Positions 42,748 to 52,400 of a stretch of DNA of 64,000 nt are shown here, piece after piece. Location: NCBI GenBank assembly GCA_033764865.1, contig JANRIM010000002.1, positions 1-64,000 of the forward strand. Direction: 5' to 3'. The stretch comes from VFBF01 sp033764865. Lineage in GTDB: Bacteria > Pseudomonadota > Alphaproteobacteria > Caulobacterales > Aquidulcibacteraceae. Positions within the stretch are counted from its first letter, which is position 1. Each line of letters begins with the position of its first letter. Below the pieces are notes generated by a model that had not been told where the DNA came from, did no database searches, and saw only the letters and a program-made list of their open reading frames with translations. A program made the position numbers and the translations under genes.

Positions 42748-44238
42748 ATGGTCGGCATCACAGCTTACGGCGCATATGTGCCGCGTCTGCGGCTTCAGCG
42801 CGCTGCAGCCGCCAAGGCCAACGCTTGGCTCAACCCGGGCCTGACGGCCAAGGCCAAAGGCGAGCGCGCCATGGGCAACTGGGATGAGGACGCCATCACC
42901 ATGGCGGTCGAGGCTGCGCGGGACGCATTGGGCCCGGGCGACGACCGTAGCCACATCTCCGCGCACATTTTCGCCACGACCACCGGCGCCTTTTCGGACC
43001 GGTTGAACGCAGGCATCGTCTCGGCCGCGCTGACCCTGGAGCGCAACGCGGGCGCGAGCGACGTGACGGGTAGCCAGCGGGCGGGGCTCGTGGCGCTGTC
43101 CAACGCCCTCGGGATTGTCGCTGGCGCACCCAAGGGCGCGAACGTCAACATCTTGGTGACCGCAGCCGACAAGCGCCGCGCGCGCGCGGCGTCGACCCAG
43201 GAACTGGACTTCGGCGACGCGGGGGCGGCGTTCGTTTGCGGAGCCGAGGATACGCTCGCCGACTGGATCGGCGGCGCCACGGCGACCGCCGACTTCGTCG
43301 ATCACTTCCGCGGGGCGGGTGAAGCGTTCGACTACCATTGGGAGGAGCGCTGGATCCGCGACGAGGGCTTCGCCAAGCTTGTCCCTCCGACAATCGCACG
43401 TGCGTTGGACAACGCGAAGGTTAAGCCGGAGGCGGTGGACACGTTCATCCTGCCTTCGGTGTTCAAGGGAGTCGCCGAAAGCGTCGCCAAGAAACTGGGC
43501 ATTAGGCCGGAGGCCGTGCGGGACAATCTGGCTGCGCAAGTTGGCGAGGCCGGCTGCGCACACGCACTGGTCATGCTGGCGCATGCTCTCGAAAGCGCGA
43601 AGGCGGGGCAAGTGATCGTGGTGGCCCAGTTCGGGCAGGGTTGTGAGGTCAGTGTTTTCCGGGTCACGGACCGCATAGCCGACTGGCGGCCGACGCGGGG
43701 CGTGTCGGGCTGGCTGGCCGACCGGAAGGAAGAGACCAACTACATGAAATGGCTGGTCTTCAACGGCTTGGTCGACTGGGAGAAGGGCATGCGGTCAGAG
43801 AAGGACAACAAGACCGCGCTCACCACGCTCTACCGCAACAACGACATGATCCTTGGGCTCGTCGGCGGGCGATGCCGGGAAACGGGGACAGTGCAGTTTC
43901 CCCGGACGCGCATTTCCGTGAACCCGAACAACGCCACCGTCGATACCCAGGAACCCTACAAGTTCGCCGAACGCGCCGCCACGGTGCTGACATGGTCGGC
44001 CGATCATCTCACCTATGCGATGAGCCCGCCCAACCATTACGGGATGATGGTGTTCGAGGGCGGCGGGCGCATTTTCATGGACATCACCGACGTGGAGCCT
44101 GGCGACGTGGAGAGCGGCACGCCGGTGCGCATGGTTTTCCGCGTGAAAGAGTGGGACGACCGGCGCGGTTTCACCCGCTACTTCTGGAAAGCGGCGCCGG
44201 ATCGCCGTCGGGCGGCGTCCAAGGTCGCCGCCGCCTAG
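42748..44238 (+). CDS. HMG-CoA-synthase-like protein fused to a DUF35 OB-fold domain
   Basis: 496 residues. N-terminal ~330 residues have the thiolase-superfamily HMG-CoA synthase fold (GITAYGAYVPRLRL, ILVTAADKRRA, ELDFGDAGAAFVCG, VFKGVAESVAKKLG). The usual nucleophilic cysteine position reads Ser109 (VTGSQRAG). From ~345 a DUF35-like region follows: GGRCRETGTVQFPRTR, where only one cysteine of a zinc ribbon remains, and an OB-fold with YGMMVFEGGGRIFMDITD. Possibly an acyl-CoA binding partner of the thiolase encoded 97 bases downstream rather than a condensing enzyme. Substrate unknown. Confidence 0.82.
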   Translation: MVGITAYGAYVPRLRLQRAAAAKANAWLNPGLTAKAKGERAMGNWDEDAITMAVEAARDALGPGDDRSHISAHIFATTTGAFSDRLNAGIVSAALTLERNAGASDVTGSQRAGLVALSNALGIVAGAPKGANVNILVTAADKRRARAASTQELDFGDAGAAFVCGAEDTLADWIGGATATADFVDHFRGAGEAFDYHWEERWIRDEGFAKLVPPTIARALDNAKVKPEAVDTFILPSVFKGVAESVAKKLGIRPEAVRDNLAAQVGEAGCAHALVMLAHALESAKAGQVIVVAQFGQGCEVSVFRVTDRIADWRPTRGVSGWLADRKEETNYMKWLVFNGLVDWEKGMRSEKDNKTALTTLYRNNDMILGLVGGRCRETGTVQFPRTRISVNPNNATVDTQEPYKFAERAATVLTWSADHLTYAMSPPNHYGMMVFEGGGRIFMDITDVEPGDVESGTPVRMVFRVKEWDDRRGFTRYFWKAAPDRRRAASKVAAA

Positions 44239-44335
44239 GTGGTTGGCCATGGCGAGCAGCCTGACGTAGCGTCGGCTGGACCGCTGTCGCCGTGTTCGGC
44301 ATGATCCAAACGCAGAAGGACCGAGGAGAGAAACG

Positions 44336-45538
44336 ATGGCGTCGGGCATCCGGGACAAGGTTGCGATCATCGGTATGGGCTGCTCGAAGTTCGGCGAGCG
44401 GTGGGACGCCGGCCCTGACGACCTCATGGTCGAAGCCTACCTCGAAGCCCTCGGCGACGCGCGGATCGAAGCCAGTCAGCTGGATGCCGCATGGTTTTCC
44501 ACGCACATCGACGAAATCGGGACGGGCAAGGGGGGTACGCCGCTGTCGGTCGCCCTGCGTTTGCCCAACATTGCGGTGACCCGGGTCGAGAATTTTTGCG
44601 CGTCGGGATCAGAAGCGTTCCGCGGCGCAGTCTACGCGGTCGCCGCCGGCGCCGCCGACATCGCGCTCGCCGTGGGCGTGGAAAAGCTCAAGGATACCGG
44701 CTACGGCGGCTTGCCCGTGGGCAACATGGGAACCTTGATCCCGCAAACGGCGCCAAACGGATCGGCTCCCGGCAATTTCGCGCAACTGGCGTCCGCATAC
44801 CGGGCCAAGCACGGCGTACAGCGCGAGGATCTGAAGCGCGCGATCGCGCACGTCTCGGTGAAGAGCCACGCCAATGGGTCGAAGAACCCGAAGGCGCACC
44901 TGCGGAATGTGGTTTCGCACGAGACCGTGCTCAACGCGCCCATGATCGCCGATCCACTCGGCCTGTTCGATTGTTGCGGCGTGTCGGACGGCGCCGCCGC
45001 CGCAATTGTCACGACCCCCGAAATCGCCGCATCGTTGGGGCATCGAAACCTGGTGACGGTGAAGGCGCTGCAACTGTCCGTGTCAAACGGTCTCGAAAGC
45101 CAGCACAACTCGTGGGACGGCAGCTACTTTCATACCGCGCGCATCGCGGCGAAGAAGGCGTACAAGGAAGCTGGCGTGGAAAAGCCGCGCGAGCAGATTT
45201 CCATGATCGAGGTGCACGACTGCTTCTCCATCACTGAACTCGTGACGATGGAGGACCTCTTCATTTCTGAGGAGGGCAAGGGCTGGACCGACGTCCTGAA
45301 CGGCTTTTACGACGCGGATGGCCAGGTGCCATGCCAGATCGACGGGGGGCTGAAGTGCTTCGGCCATCCGATCGGAGCGTCGGGCCTGCGCATGCTCTAT
45401 GAGATGTACTTGCAGCTTCAGGGGCGCGCCGGTGACCGTCAGCTCGCCAACCCGAAACTCGGGCTGACGCACAATCTCGGCGGGTCGCCGTCAACCAATG
45501 TCTGCTCGGTGGCCATCATCGGGCAACAAGGCGCGTAA
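44336..45538 (+). CDS. Thiolase-family acyl-CoA acyltransferase (SCP-x type)
   Basis: 400 residues. Nucleophile Cys88 in ENFCASGSEA; HDCFSITE and KCFGHPIGASG supply the remaining thiolase residues, the last in the SCP-x/SCP2-thiolase form. It would cleave or form beta-ketoacyl-CoA; pairing with an HMG-CoA-synthase-like/DUF35 protein recalls the archaeal thiolase-HMGCS-DUF35 complex and the Ltp2-DUF35 aldolase of sterol degradation. GAGGAGAG precedes ATG 44336. Ends 4 bases from the convergent DUF6285 gene. Confidence 0.88.
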   Translation: MASGIRDKVAIIGMGCSKFGERWDAGPDDLMVEAYLEALGDARIEASQLDAAWFSTHIDEIGTGKGGTPLSVALRLPNIAVTRVENFCASGSEAFRGAVYAVAAGAADIALAVGVEKLKDTGYGGLPVGNMGTLIPQTAPNGSAPGNFAQLASAYRAKHGVQREDLKRAIAHVSVKSHANGSKNPKAHLRNVVSHETVLNAPMIADPLGLFDCCGVSDGAAAAIVTTPEIAASLGHRNLVTVKALQLSVSNGLESQHNSWDGSYFHTARIAAKKAYKEAGVEKPREQISMIEVHDCFSITELVTMEDLFISEEGKGWTDVLNGFYDADGQVPCQIDGGLKCFGHPIGASGLRMLYEMYLQLQGRAGDRQLANPKLGLTHNLGGSPSTNVCSVAIIGQQGA

Positions 45539-45542
45539 GCGA

Positions 45543-45923
45543 TCAGAGGCGCTTGAGACTGGCGTAGCCGGGTTGCTCGATGCGGACCCGGTCGGCCGCC
45601 GTCACAAGCAGGTGATCGGCGACGCCGGGGCTTTCCAACGTCAGGTCGCCGGCCGCAAACAGATCGCAAAGCCGCCGTCGCAAGGCGTCGAGATCGCCCT
45701 GGGCCATCGGCAGCAGGGCTTCAAGGCGCGTTCGCTCAGCCTCGGCCGCTGGGGGCCCCAGCGCTATTTCCCGCGCCACGATGTGCAGTACGTTGACGGC
45801 CACCTTTCCGTGGAACGCTGCGTGGCCCTCCAGGTGCGGCAAGGCCACTTTCTCCAGATACGCCGCCGCAGCTTCGAGAAGCTGCGCGGCGTCCGGTTGC
45901 CCGAAAGGCGATGGGCGCGTCAT
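45543..45923 (-). CDS. DUF6285 family protein
   Basis: 126 residues (ATG 45923; a GTG at 45926 also in frame). Family-like sequence: ARPSPFGQPDAAQLLEAAAAYLEK-type opening, HGKVAVNVLHIVAREI, LCDLFAAGDL and HLLVTAADRVRIEQPGY at the end. Function unknown; such proteins are typically encoded after a phosphotransferase of acyl-CoA metabolism, as here. Helical, soluble; start overlaps the phosphotransferase stop. Confidence 0.8.
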   Translation of the reverse strand: MTRPSPFGQPDAAQLLEAAAAYLEKVALPHLEGHAAFHGKVAVNVLHIVAREIALGPPAAEAERTRLEALLPMAQGDLDALRRRLCDLFAAGDLTLESPGVADHLLVTAADRVRIEQPGYASLKRL

Positions 45924-46924
45924 CACAGTCTCCCGGTCAGCAACAGCATCAAGTCGAGTTCGGTTTCGCTGGCGCGTCTCCCGATGGCGGCCCGTTCGAC
46001 GCTACGGTCCACCCCGAATTCATAGGCCCGGTACATCAGTAGGCACATGACGCCCCATTTGAGCGAACCGAACACGGTCCAGGCGCGCACCGCCTCGGCG
46101 GTGACGCGCGGGTGGCCGCCAGCGTCCCGATAACCGTCGATAAGGTCCTCAAGATCGCCAAAGCCGCCGACGGGACGGTCCATCTGGCCGAACCGCCACG
46201 ACGGCGTGCAGATCCAGCTCAAATCCTCGGCCGGGTCGCCGAGGTGCGCGATCTCCCAGTCCAGCGCCGCAACAAGTCCCGTGGCGTCGATCATCAGGTT
46301 GCCGAGGCGGAAGTCGCCGTGCACCAGAGTAGTGGTCGCCGGCCGGGGCAGATGCGTGCGCAGGTGCTTGAAAGCCAGCTGAAAAACAGGGCGCGGGGTG
46401 TCGAACGATCGGTAGAGCTCTTCGTAACGGTCCAGTTGCTCCAGTGCGTCGGAGTAGGGCAGTGGCGGCAATGTATGGGCCGGTGTGGCGTGAATGCGCG
46501 CCAGCGCGCCGCCACACTGGCGTGCAAGACCCGCGCGCGCCGATGCGAATACGTCGTCACGCAAAATCTTGCGCGCGATGGTCTCGCCCGCGAGTCGCTC
46601 CATGACGTAGGCAGCGCCGAGACCGTCCTCTTCGTCGCAAACGTGAACGACCCTCGGCGCCGGCGCTCCCGCGGCGCCGGCCGCTTCAATGACCGCCGCC
46701 TCGGTCGCAAGGCCGATGGACTGCGCGGATACGGAGTGGGGCGCTCCGCCCTGCGCCCGGCGCAGAATATAGCCCCGGGGGCCGTGGCCCTCGACGTCGA
46801 ACGCCCATATCTCTTGGCTCGCGCCGCCGGAGAGCCGTCGGATCGCGCTCGCGCGGGCCTGCGGGCCGGCCATGCGACGCACAACCCGGCCAAGCCCCGC
46901 CGCAATGACGTCCAGATCGCTCAT
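45923..46924 (-). CDS. Phosphotransferase family (APH fold) protein
   Basis: 333 residues. Aminoglycoside-phosphotransferase-like kinase: LSGGASQEIWAFDV in the N-lobe, catalytic loop LVHGDFRLGNLMID (Brenner motif HGDxxxxN) and metal-binding ALDWEIAHLGDPAEDLSW. Homologues are encoded with acyl-CoA dehydrogenases and CoA-transferases in lipid or steroid breakdown; antibiotic resistance is not implied. Substrate unknown. 49 bases downstream of recG, co-directional. Confidence 0.87.
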   Translation of the reverse strand: MSDLDVIAAGLGRVVRRMAGPQARASAIRRLSGGASQEIWAFDVEGHGPRGYILRRAQGGAPHSVSAQSIGLATEAAVIEAAGAAGAPAPRVVHVCDEEDGLGAAYVMERLAGETIARKILRDDVFASARAGLARQCGGALARIHATPAHTLPPLPYSDALEQLDRYEELYRSFDTPRPVFQLAFKHLRTHLPRPATTTLVHGDFRLGNLMIDATGLVAALDWEIAHLGDPAEDLSWICTPSWRFGQMDRPVGGFGDLEDLIDGYRDAGGHPRVTAEAVRAWTVFGSLKWGVMCLLMYRAYEFGVDRSVERAAIGRRASETELDLMLLLTGRL

Positions 46925-46973
46925 CGTTCGAGGATGGCCGACGCCGCGCCGCGCTGCAATCGTCGCCGTAGCG

Positions 46974-49115
46974 TCAGCCAGAGCGGGCCTTGCCGGCGGC
47001 GTCCTCCACCCCGAAAAGCCTCAACGCCGCCGAGATGGCACGGCCGCGTGGGGTCTCAAGGTCAGGATCGCGCTGCAGCGCCAGACGCGCTTCACGGTCA
47101 GCGACAGGGAGCAGGTCGCCGTGCAGCTCGGGGGCGACAAACCGGAAGGCCGGGAAGCCGCTCTGGCGCACGCCCAGAATGTCACCGGCGCCCCGCATCT
47201 TGTAGTCCAGTTCCGCGATGGCGAACCCGTCGTCCGTCCGTCGCAGGGCGTCGAGACGTTCCCGCGCGCCGTCCGATAGCGGCGGTCGCCACAGCAACAG
47301 GCAGGTCGCCGGCCGCTCGCCGCGACCGACGCGGCCGCGTAGCTGATGAAGTTGCGCAAGGCCGAAGCGCTCTGCGTGCTCTATCACCATGATAGTCGCT
47401 TCAGGTACGTTCACGCCCACTTCGATCACGGTCGTGGCGACGAGAACGAATGCGTCGCCGATCCGGAAGCGCTCCATGGCCTTTTCACGCTCGGCCCCGG
47501 GCAGTCGCCCGTGGACGAGCGCCACCTTGTCGCCGAACCGGCCGCGCAAGAGCTCATACCGGTCTTCAACGGCGGCGAGGTCAGTCAGTTCGGAGTCTTC
47601 GATGACCGGGCACACCCAATAGGCGCGGTCGCCTTCCATGGCAGCCCGTGCGATGGCGTCGATCACCTCATCCATCCGGCTGGTGGACAATGCGCGGGTG
47701 GCGACCGGCTTACGCCCCGGGGGCTTCTCATCGAGGATGGAGATGTCCATGTCCCCGTGCATCGCCAGCGCCAGTGTGCGGGGAATTGGCGTCGCGCTCA
47801 TGACGAGCACATGCGGCTCGGCCCCTTTCGAGACCAGCCTCATCCGGTCCGACACGCCAAAACGGTGCTGCTCGTCGATGACGACGAGCCCCAGATCGGC
47901 AAAGCTCACGTCGTCCTGGAACAGCGCATGGGTTCCCAGCACCACCTTGATTTGTCCTGACGCGAGCTGGGCGAGGATCGTCCGTCGCTCCCGCAGTTTG
48001 TCGCGTCCCGTCAGAACGACCGCCTCGACGCCGGCGGAGCCGAGCAGAGGGATCATCGTTTCGCCATGCTGGCGCGCGAGAATCTCGGTCGGTGCCATGA
48101 GCGCGCTCTGGACACCCGCTTCCGCGGCGCGCGCCATCGCCAGGGCGGCCACCAGCGTCTTGCCGGAACCCACATCCCCCTGAAGCATCCGCAGCATGGG
48201 CGCTGCGCGCGCCAGATCGGCGCCGATCTCCCCAGCCGCGCGACGTTGTGCGTCGGTCGGCGCGAACGGCAGGCTTGCGAGGATCCGCGCTTCAAGATCG
48301 CCCAACGCGCTCAACGCTTGCCCCGGGATGGATTCGCGACGCGCCCGTCGGCGGTGAAGCGCCGCCTGGCGCACGAAGAATTCGTCATAGGCCAGGCGGG
48401 TTCGCGCGGGTCCGGACGGCAGGATGTCTTCGGGCGCCACAGGTTGGTGGAGCAGTCGGATGGCGTCCGCAAAGCTTGGCCACCGGCGGGCCGCCACCGT
48501 GGCGGGATCAAGCCATTCCGGATGCGCCCCGAGCCTCGACAAGGCCTCGCGTACGAACCTTTGGATCTGTCGGCCGGCGAGGCCTGCCGTGAGGGGGTAG
48601 ACGGGCTCTACGTCCGGCGGCGCCTCGCCTTTGGCGGGATCGACCACATAGTCGGGGTGAAGCATTTGGCGTTCGCCCCCATGCACCTGGACGCGACCGC
48701 TCACCAGCCGCGTCTGACCGACTGGCCACAGCCGCTTGAGCATCTCGGCCTTGGGCCTGAAGTAGGCCGCCGATAGAAAGCCTGAGGCGTCGCGCAGGCG
48801 GATCCGATACGGGGCCCGGGCGTTGAACGAGGGCAGGTGGGCGTCCACCTCCGCCTCGATTGTCGCAATTTCGCCCTCCACAGTCTCAGCGATGGGGACC
48901 CGGTTCCGGCGATCTATCGCCCCCGTGGGGGCGATGAAGAGCACATCACGGGCGAGATGGCCGCCCGCGACGTGGGCGATCAGGTCGGCCACGTCCTTTC
49001 GCATGCCGCGCGGCGTCGGAGCCGCCTCCAGGAGGGGCTCGAACTCTGGTCCGGGAGGGGGCGCGTCAGCTTCTCGCATGCTTCTCATCAGCCGCACTGA
49101 CAGCGGCGCCGGCAT
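46974..49115 (-). CDS. recG: ATP-dependent DNA helicase RecG
   Basis: 713 residues. N-terminal wedge/OB region (RLVSGRVQVHGGERQMLHPDYV), then helicase core: LTDAQRRA-type Q region (APTDAQRRAAGEI), Walker A GDVGSGKTLVA, APTEILARQHGE, DEQHRFGV (motif II), SATPIPRTLAL, ATTVIEVGVNVPEAT, QLRGRVGRG, and the TRG motif region RGAGDILGVRQSG. Rescues stalled replication forks. The N-terminal ~60 residues are atypical (APTGAIDRR in place of LPxxYxDR). Diverges from sdhE-mfd across 34 bases. Confidence 0.94.
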   Translation of the reverse strand: MPAPLSVRLMRSMREADAPPPGPEFEPLLEAAPTPRGMRKDVADLIAHVAGGHLARDVLFIAPTGAIDRRNRVPIAETVEGEIATIEAEVDAHLPSFNARAPYRIRLRDASGFLSAAYFRPKAEMLKRLWPVGQTRLVSGRVQVHGGERQMLHPDYVVDPAKGEAPPDVEPVYPLTAGLAGRQIQRFVREALSRLGAHPEWLDPATVAARRWPSFADAIRLLHQPVAPEDILPSGPARTRLAYDEFFVRQAALHRRRARRESIPGQALSALGDLEARILASLPFAPTDAQRRAAGEIGADLARAAPMLRMLQGDVGSGKTLVAALAMARAAEAGVQSALMAPTEILARQHGETMIPLLGSAGVEAVVLTGRDKLRERRTILAQLASGQIKVVLGTHALFQDDVSFADLGLVVIDEQHRFGVSDRMRLVSKGAEPHVLVMSATPIPRTLALAMHGDMDISILDEKPPGRKPVATRALSTSRMDEVIDAIARAAMEGDRAYWVCPVIEDSELTDLAAVEDRYELLRGRFGDKVALVHGRLPGAEREKAMERFRIGDAFVLVATTVIEVGVNVPEATIMVIEHAERFGLAQLHQLRGRVGRGERPATCLLLWRPPLSDGARERLDALRRTDDGFAIAELDYKMRGAGDILGVRQSGFPAFRFVAPELHGDLLPVADREARLALQRDPDLETPRGRAISAALRLFGVEDAAGKARSG

Positions 49116-49149
49116 CGTTTATAGCGCCCGGCTTCGATACAGGCGCGAC

Positions 49150-49425
49150 ATGTTGGAAGAGCGGCGAAAAAGACTGAGGTTTCGGGCATGGCGGAGGGGG
49201 TTCCGCGAGATCGATCTGATTCTGGGCGGGTTCGTCGACGCCCATGGCGACGAATTGGACGCCGCGGGCGTCGATGCGTTCGAGCGGCTCCTCGAACAGC
49301 GTGACCTGGACGTCTACGACTGGATCGTGGGACGCAGCCCCGCCCCAGCGGAATTCGACACGCCGCTTCTCGCCCGCCTCCAGCGACACCGTCTGGATCG
49401 AACGACTGAAAGCTCCCAGGCATGA
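49150..49425 (+). CDS. sdhE: Succinate dehydrogenase assembly factor 2 (SdhE/DUF339)
   Basis: 91 residues from ATG 49150. Signature RRKRLRFRAWRRGFREIDLILGGF contains the RGxxExD motif in the form RGFREID, where FAD-transfer proteins contact the SDH flavoprotein. Small helical protein that promotes FAD attachment to SdhA. The order recG (divergent), sdhE, mfd is typical for Alphaproteobacteria. Overlaps mfd by 4 bases. Confidence 0.92.
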   Translation: MLEERRKRLRFRAWRRGFREIDLILGGFVDAHGDELDAAGVDAFERLLEQRDLDVYDWIVGRSPAPAEFDTPLLARLQRHRLDRTTESSQA

Positions 49426-52400
49426 CAGCAATCCTACCGGCTTCGCTCATCGACGCCATTGCCCGGTCGGCGGGGGCTCTGGAGGTCGCTGGCGCGCCCG
49501 ACGGTCTTGAGCCTGCCGCCTTTGGTCAGGCGGCGCGGTTGCGCGGCGGGGTGTCGCTGTTCATCGCGCGGGAGGAAAGCCGGGCGGCTGCGTTCGAGGC
49601 GGCGGTGCGCTTCTTCGTGCCGGACCTGGAGACGGCGAGGCTACCGGCGTGGGACAGCCTGCCTTACGACCGGATTTCGCCCACGCCGACGGTCGCCGCC
49701 CAGCGATGCGCCGTGCTCACCCGTCTGGCGGCGCGCCAGCCTGCGGACGGCGCCCTGCTGGTTGTGACGACGGCGTCCGCCGTGGCCCAGCGGGTTCCGC
49801 CCCAGACAAGGTTGAAGGCTGGCGCGTTCTCCGCCCGGGTAGGGGCGATCGTTTCGCCCGACGACATCGAATCGTACGCCCAGGTGAACGGCTACGGGCG
49901 GGCGTCCACGGTCCGCGCGCCGGGCGACTACGCCGTGCGCGGCGGCGTGCTCGACATTTTCGCCCCCGGTGCGCCGGAACCGCTCCGGTTCGATTTTTTC
50001 GGCGACCAGTTGGAGAGCATCCGGGGGTTCGATCCGGAGACGCAACGGTCCACCCGGCAAATCACCCAGGCGACGCTGACCCCGGTCAGCGAGGTGCTGT
50101 TCGACCAGGAGACCGTCGCCACCTTCCGGCGGACGTTCGCACAGTCCTTCGGGGCCGTTTCGGATTTCGTCTATGATGCCGTGAGCGCGCGCATCCGCCG
50201 TCAAGGCGTGGAACAATGGCTGCCGTTCTTTTACGACAAGCTCGAAACCGTCTTCGACTACCTCGGGGACAGCGCGTTGATCGGGCTGGAGCACCTCGCC
50301 GATGACGCACGTCGCCAGCGCGTGGAGCAAGCGATCGAGCATTACGATTCCCGGCAAAGCGCCCCGCTCGTGCGAGGCGCGCCGCCATTCCGCGCGCCGC
50401 CGCCTGCGAGCCTTTATCTTCACGACGAAGACTGGGCCCGCGTTCTCGCCGGGCGCCCCGTTCGCCGGTTCACCCCGTTCGCCGCACCGCCCGGGGCAGC
50501 CGCCATCTCACTCGGCGCTCGGGCCGGGCGCGTGTTCGCGGCCGAGCGGGCGCAGGCTGACGCCAACGTCTTTGACGCCGCCCGCGCCCATATCGAGGCG
50601 GAGGCCCGTCAGGGCCGCCGGGTGATGCTCGCCACGTGGTCGGAAGGGTCAGCGGAGCGTCTCGCCCACGTCCTTTCGGACCATGGCCTGCGCGACGTCT
50701 CGCCCATCGCCACGTGGGCCGCCGAAACGGCCATCGCCCCCAGGCGTCCCCTCGTCGCCGTCGTCCCGCTGGAGCGTGGCTTCGAGACCGAAACGGTCAC
50801 CGTGATCTCCGAACAGGATTTGCTCGGCGACCGCCTTGCGCGCCCACGCAAACGCCGCAGGGCGTCCAGCCTCATCGCCGAGGCGGCCGCACTCTCGCCG
50901 GGCGACCTCGTCGTGCACTCCGATCACGGGATCGCACGGTATGAGGGACTGAAAACCCTGGAGGTCCAGGGCGCGCCCCATGATTGCCTCGACCTCACCT
51001 ACCATGCGGGCGACAAGCTCTATCTGCCGGTGGAGAATATCGAGCTCGTCTCGCGCTACGGCTCCGAGGACGCTGGCGCCCAACTCGACAAGCTGGGCGG
51101 GGTTGCATGGCAGGGACGCAAGGCGCGCGCGAAGCAACGCCTTCGGGATATGGCCGAGGACCTCATCCGCATCGCCGCGGAGCGCGCATCGCGCACGGCC
51201 GATCCCATAGAACCCCAAGCGGGACTGTACGACGAGTTTTGCGCCCGCTTCCCCTATGAGGAAACGGACGACCAGATCGGCGCCATCGAGGACGCGCTCG
51301 GGGACTTGAGTTCCGGGAAGCCGATGGACCGCTTGATTTGCGGCGACGTCGGGTTCGGCAAGACGGAAGTCGCCCTGCGCACCGCCTTCGTCGTTGCGAT
51401 GACGGGGCGCCAAGTGGCCGTGATCACGCCGACGACGCTTCTCTGCAGGCAGCATTTCAAGACGTTCCAGGAGCGATTCCAGGGTCTGCCCGTCAAGGTA
51501 CGGCAGCTTTCACGGCTCGTGACGGCCAAGGAAGCCGCGGAGACGAAACAGCTCCTGGCGGAGGGCGGCATTGACATCATCGTCGGCACGCACGCGTTGC
51601 TGGGAAAGGGCGTCGCGTTCCGCGATCTCGGCCTCATGGTTATCGACGAGGAGCAGCACTTCGGGGTCAAGCACAAGGAGCGGCTGAAGGACCTGCGCGC
51701 CGACGTGCACGTGCTCACGCTCTCCGCCACACCTATTCCGCGTACGCTTCAACTGGCGCTTGCGGGCATCCGCGAGATGAGCGTGATTGCGACGCCTCCG
51801 GTCGATCGCATGGCGGTGCGCACCTACGTAACGCCCTTCGATGGCCTCACCATCCGCGAGGCGCTGTTGCGCGAGCGTTATCGGGGCGGTCAGTCCTTCT
51901 ACGTCGTGCCACGGATCGCCGACCTGGAAGATGCGCAGAAGTTCCTCGCCGTGACGACGCCGGAGCTCAAGGTTGTGACTGCGCACGGCCAGATGGGCTC
52001 CAACGGGCTCGATGACGTGATGTCGGCGTTCTATGATGGTCAGTATGACGTCCTGCTATCGACCACGATCGTGGAGTCGGGCCTCGACATTCCCCGGGCG
52101 AACACAATGATCATCCATCGGGCCGACATGTTCGGTCTCGCCCAGCTCTATCAGCTTCGTGGACGTGTCGGCCGGTCGAAGGTGCGCGCCTACGCCTATC
52201 TAACCACGGACGCGGAAAAAGCGATGACGCCGGGGGCGGAGAAGCGACTTAAGGTGCTTGCATCCCTGGACAACCTGGGAGCGGGATTCACGCTGGCGAG
52301 TCACGACCTCGACATGCGCGGGGGCGGCAATCTGCTGGGCGAGGAGCAAAGCGGTCACATCAAAGAGGTGGGCGTAGAGCTTTATCAGTCGATGCTGGAA

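Noticed and set aside
44301..44327. TGATCC upstream of the thiolase gene as another ECF11-type promoter
   Set aside because: At the 16-base spacing the sequence reads AGGA instead of CGTA, so the -10 element is missing.
45923..46924. Phosphotransferase as an antibiotic resistance gene
   Set aside because: The APH fold motif is present, but sequence and the DUF6285 neighbour fit the acyl-CoA metabolism group; no resistance context exists.
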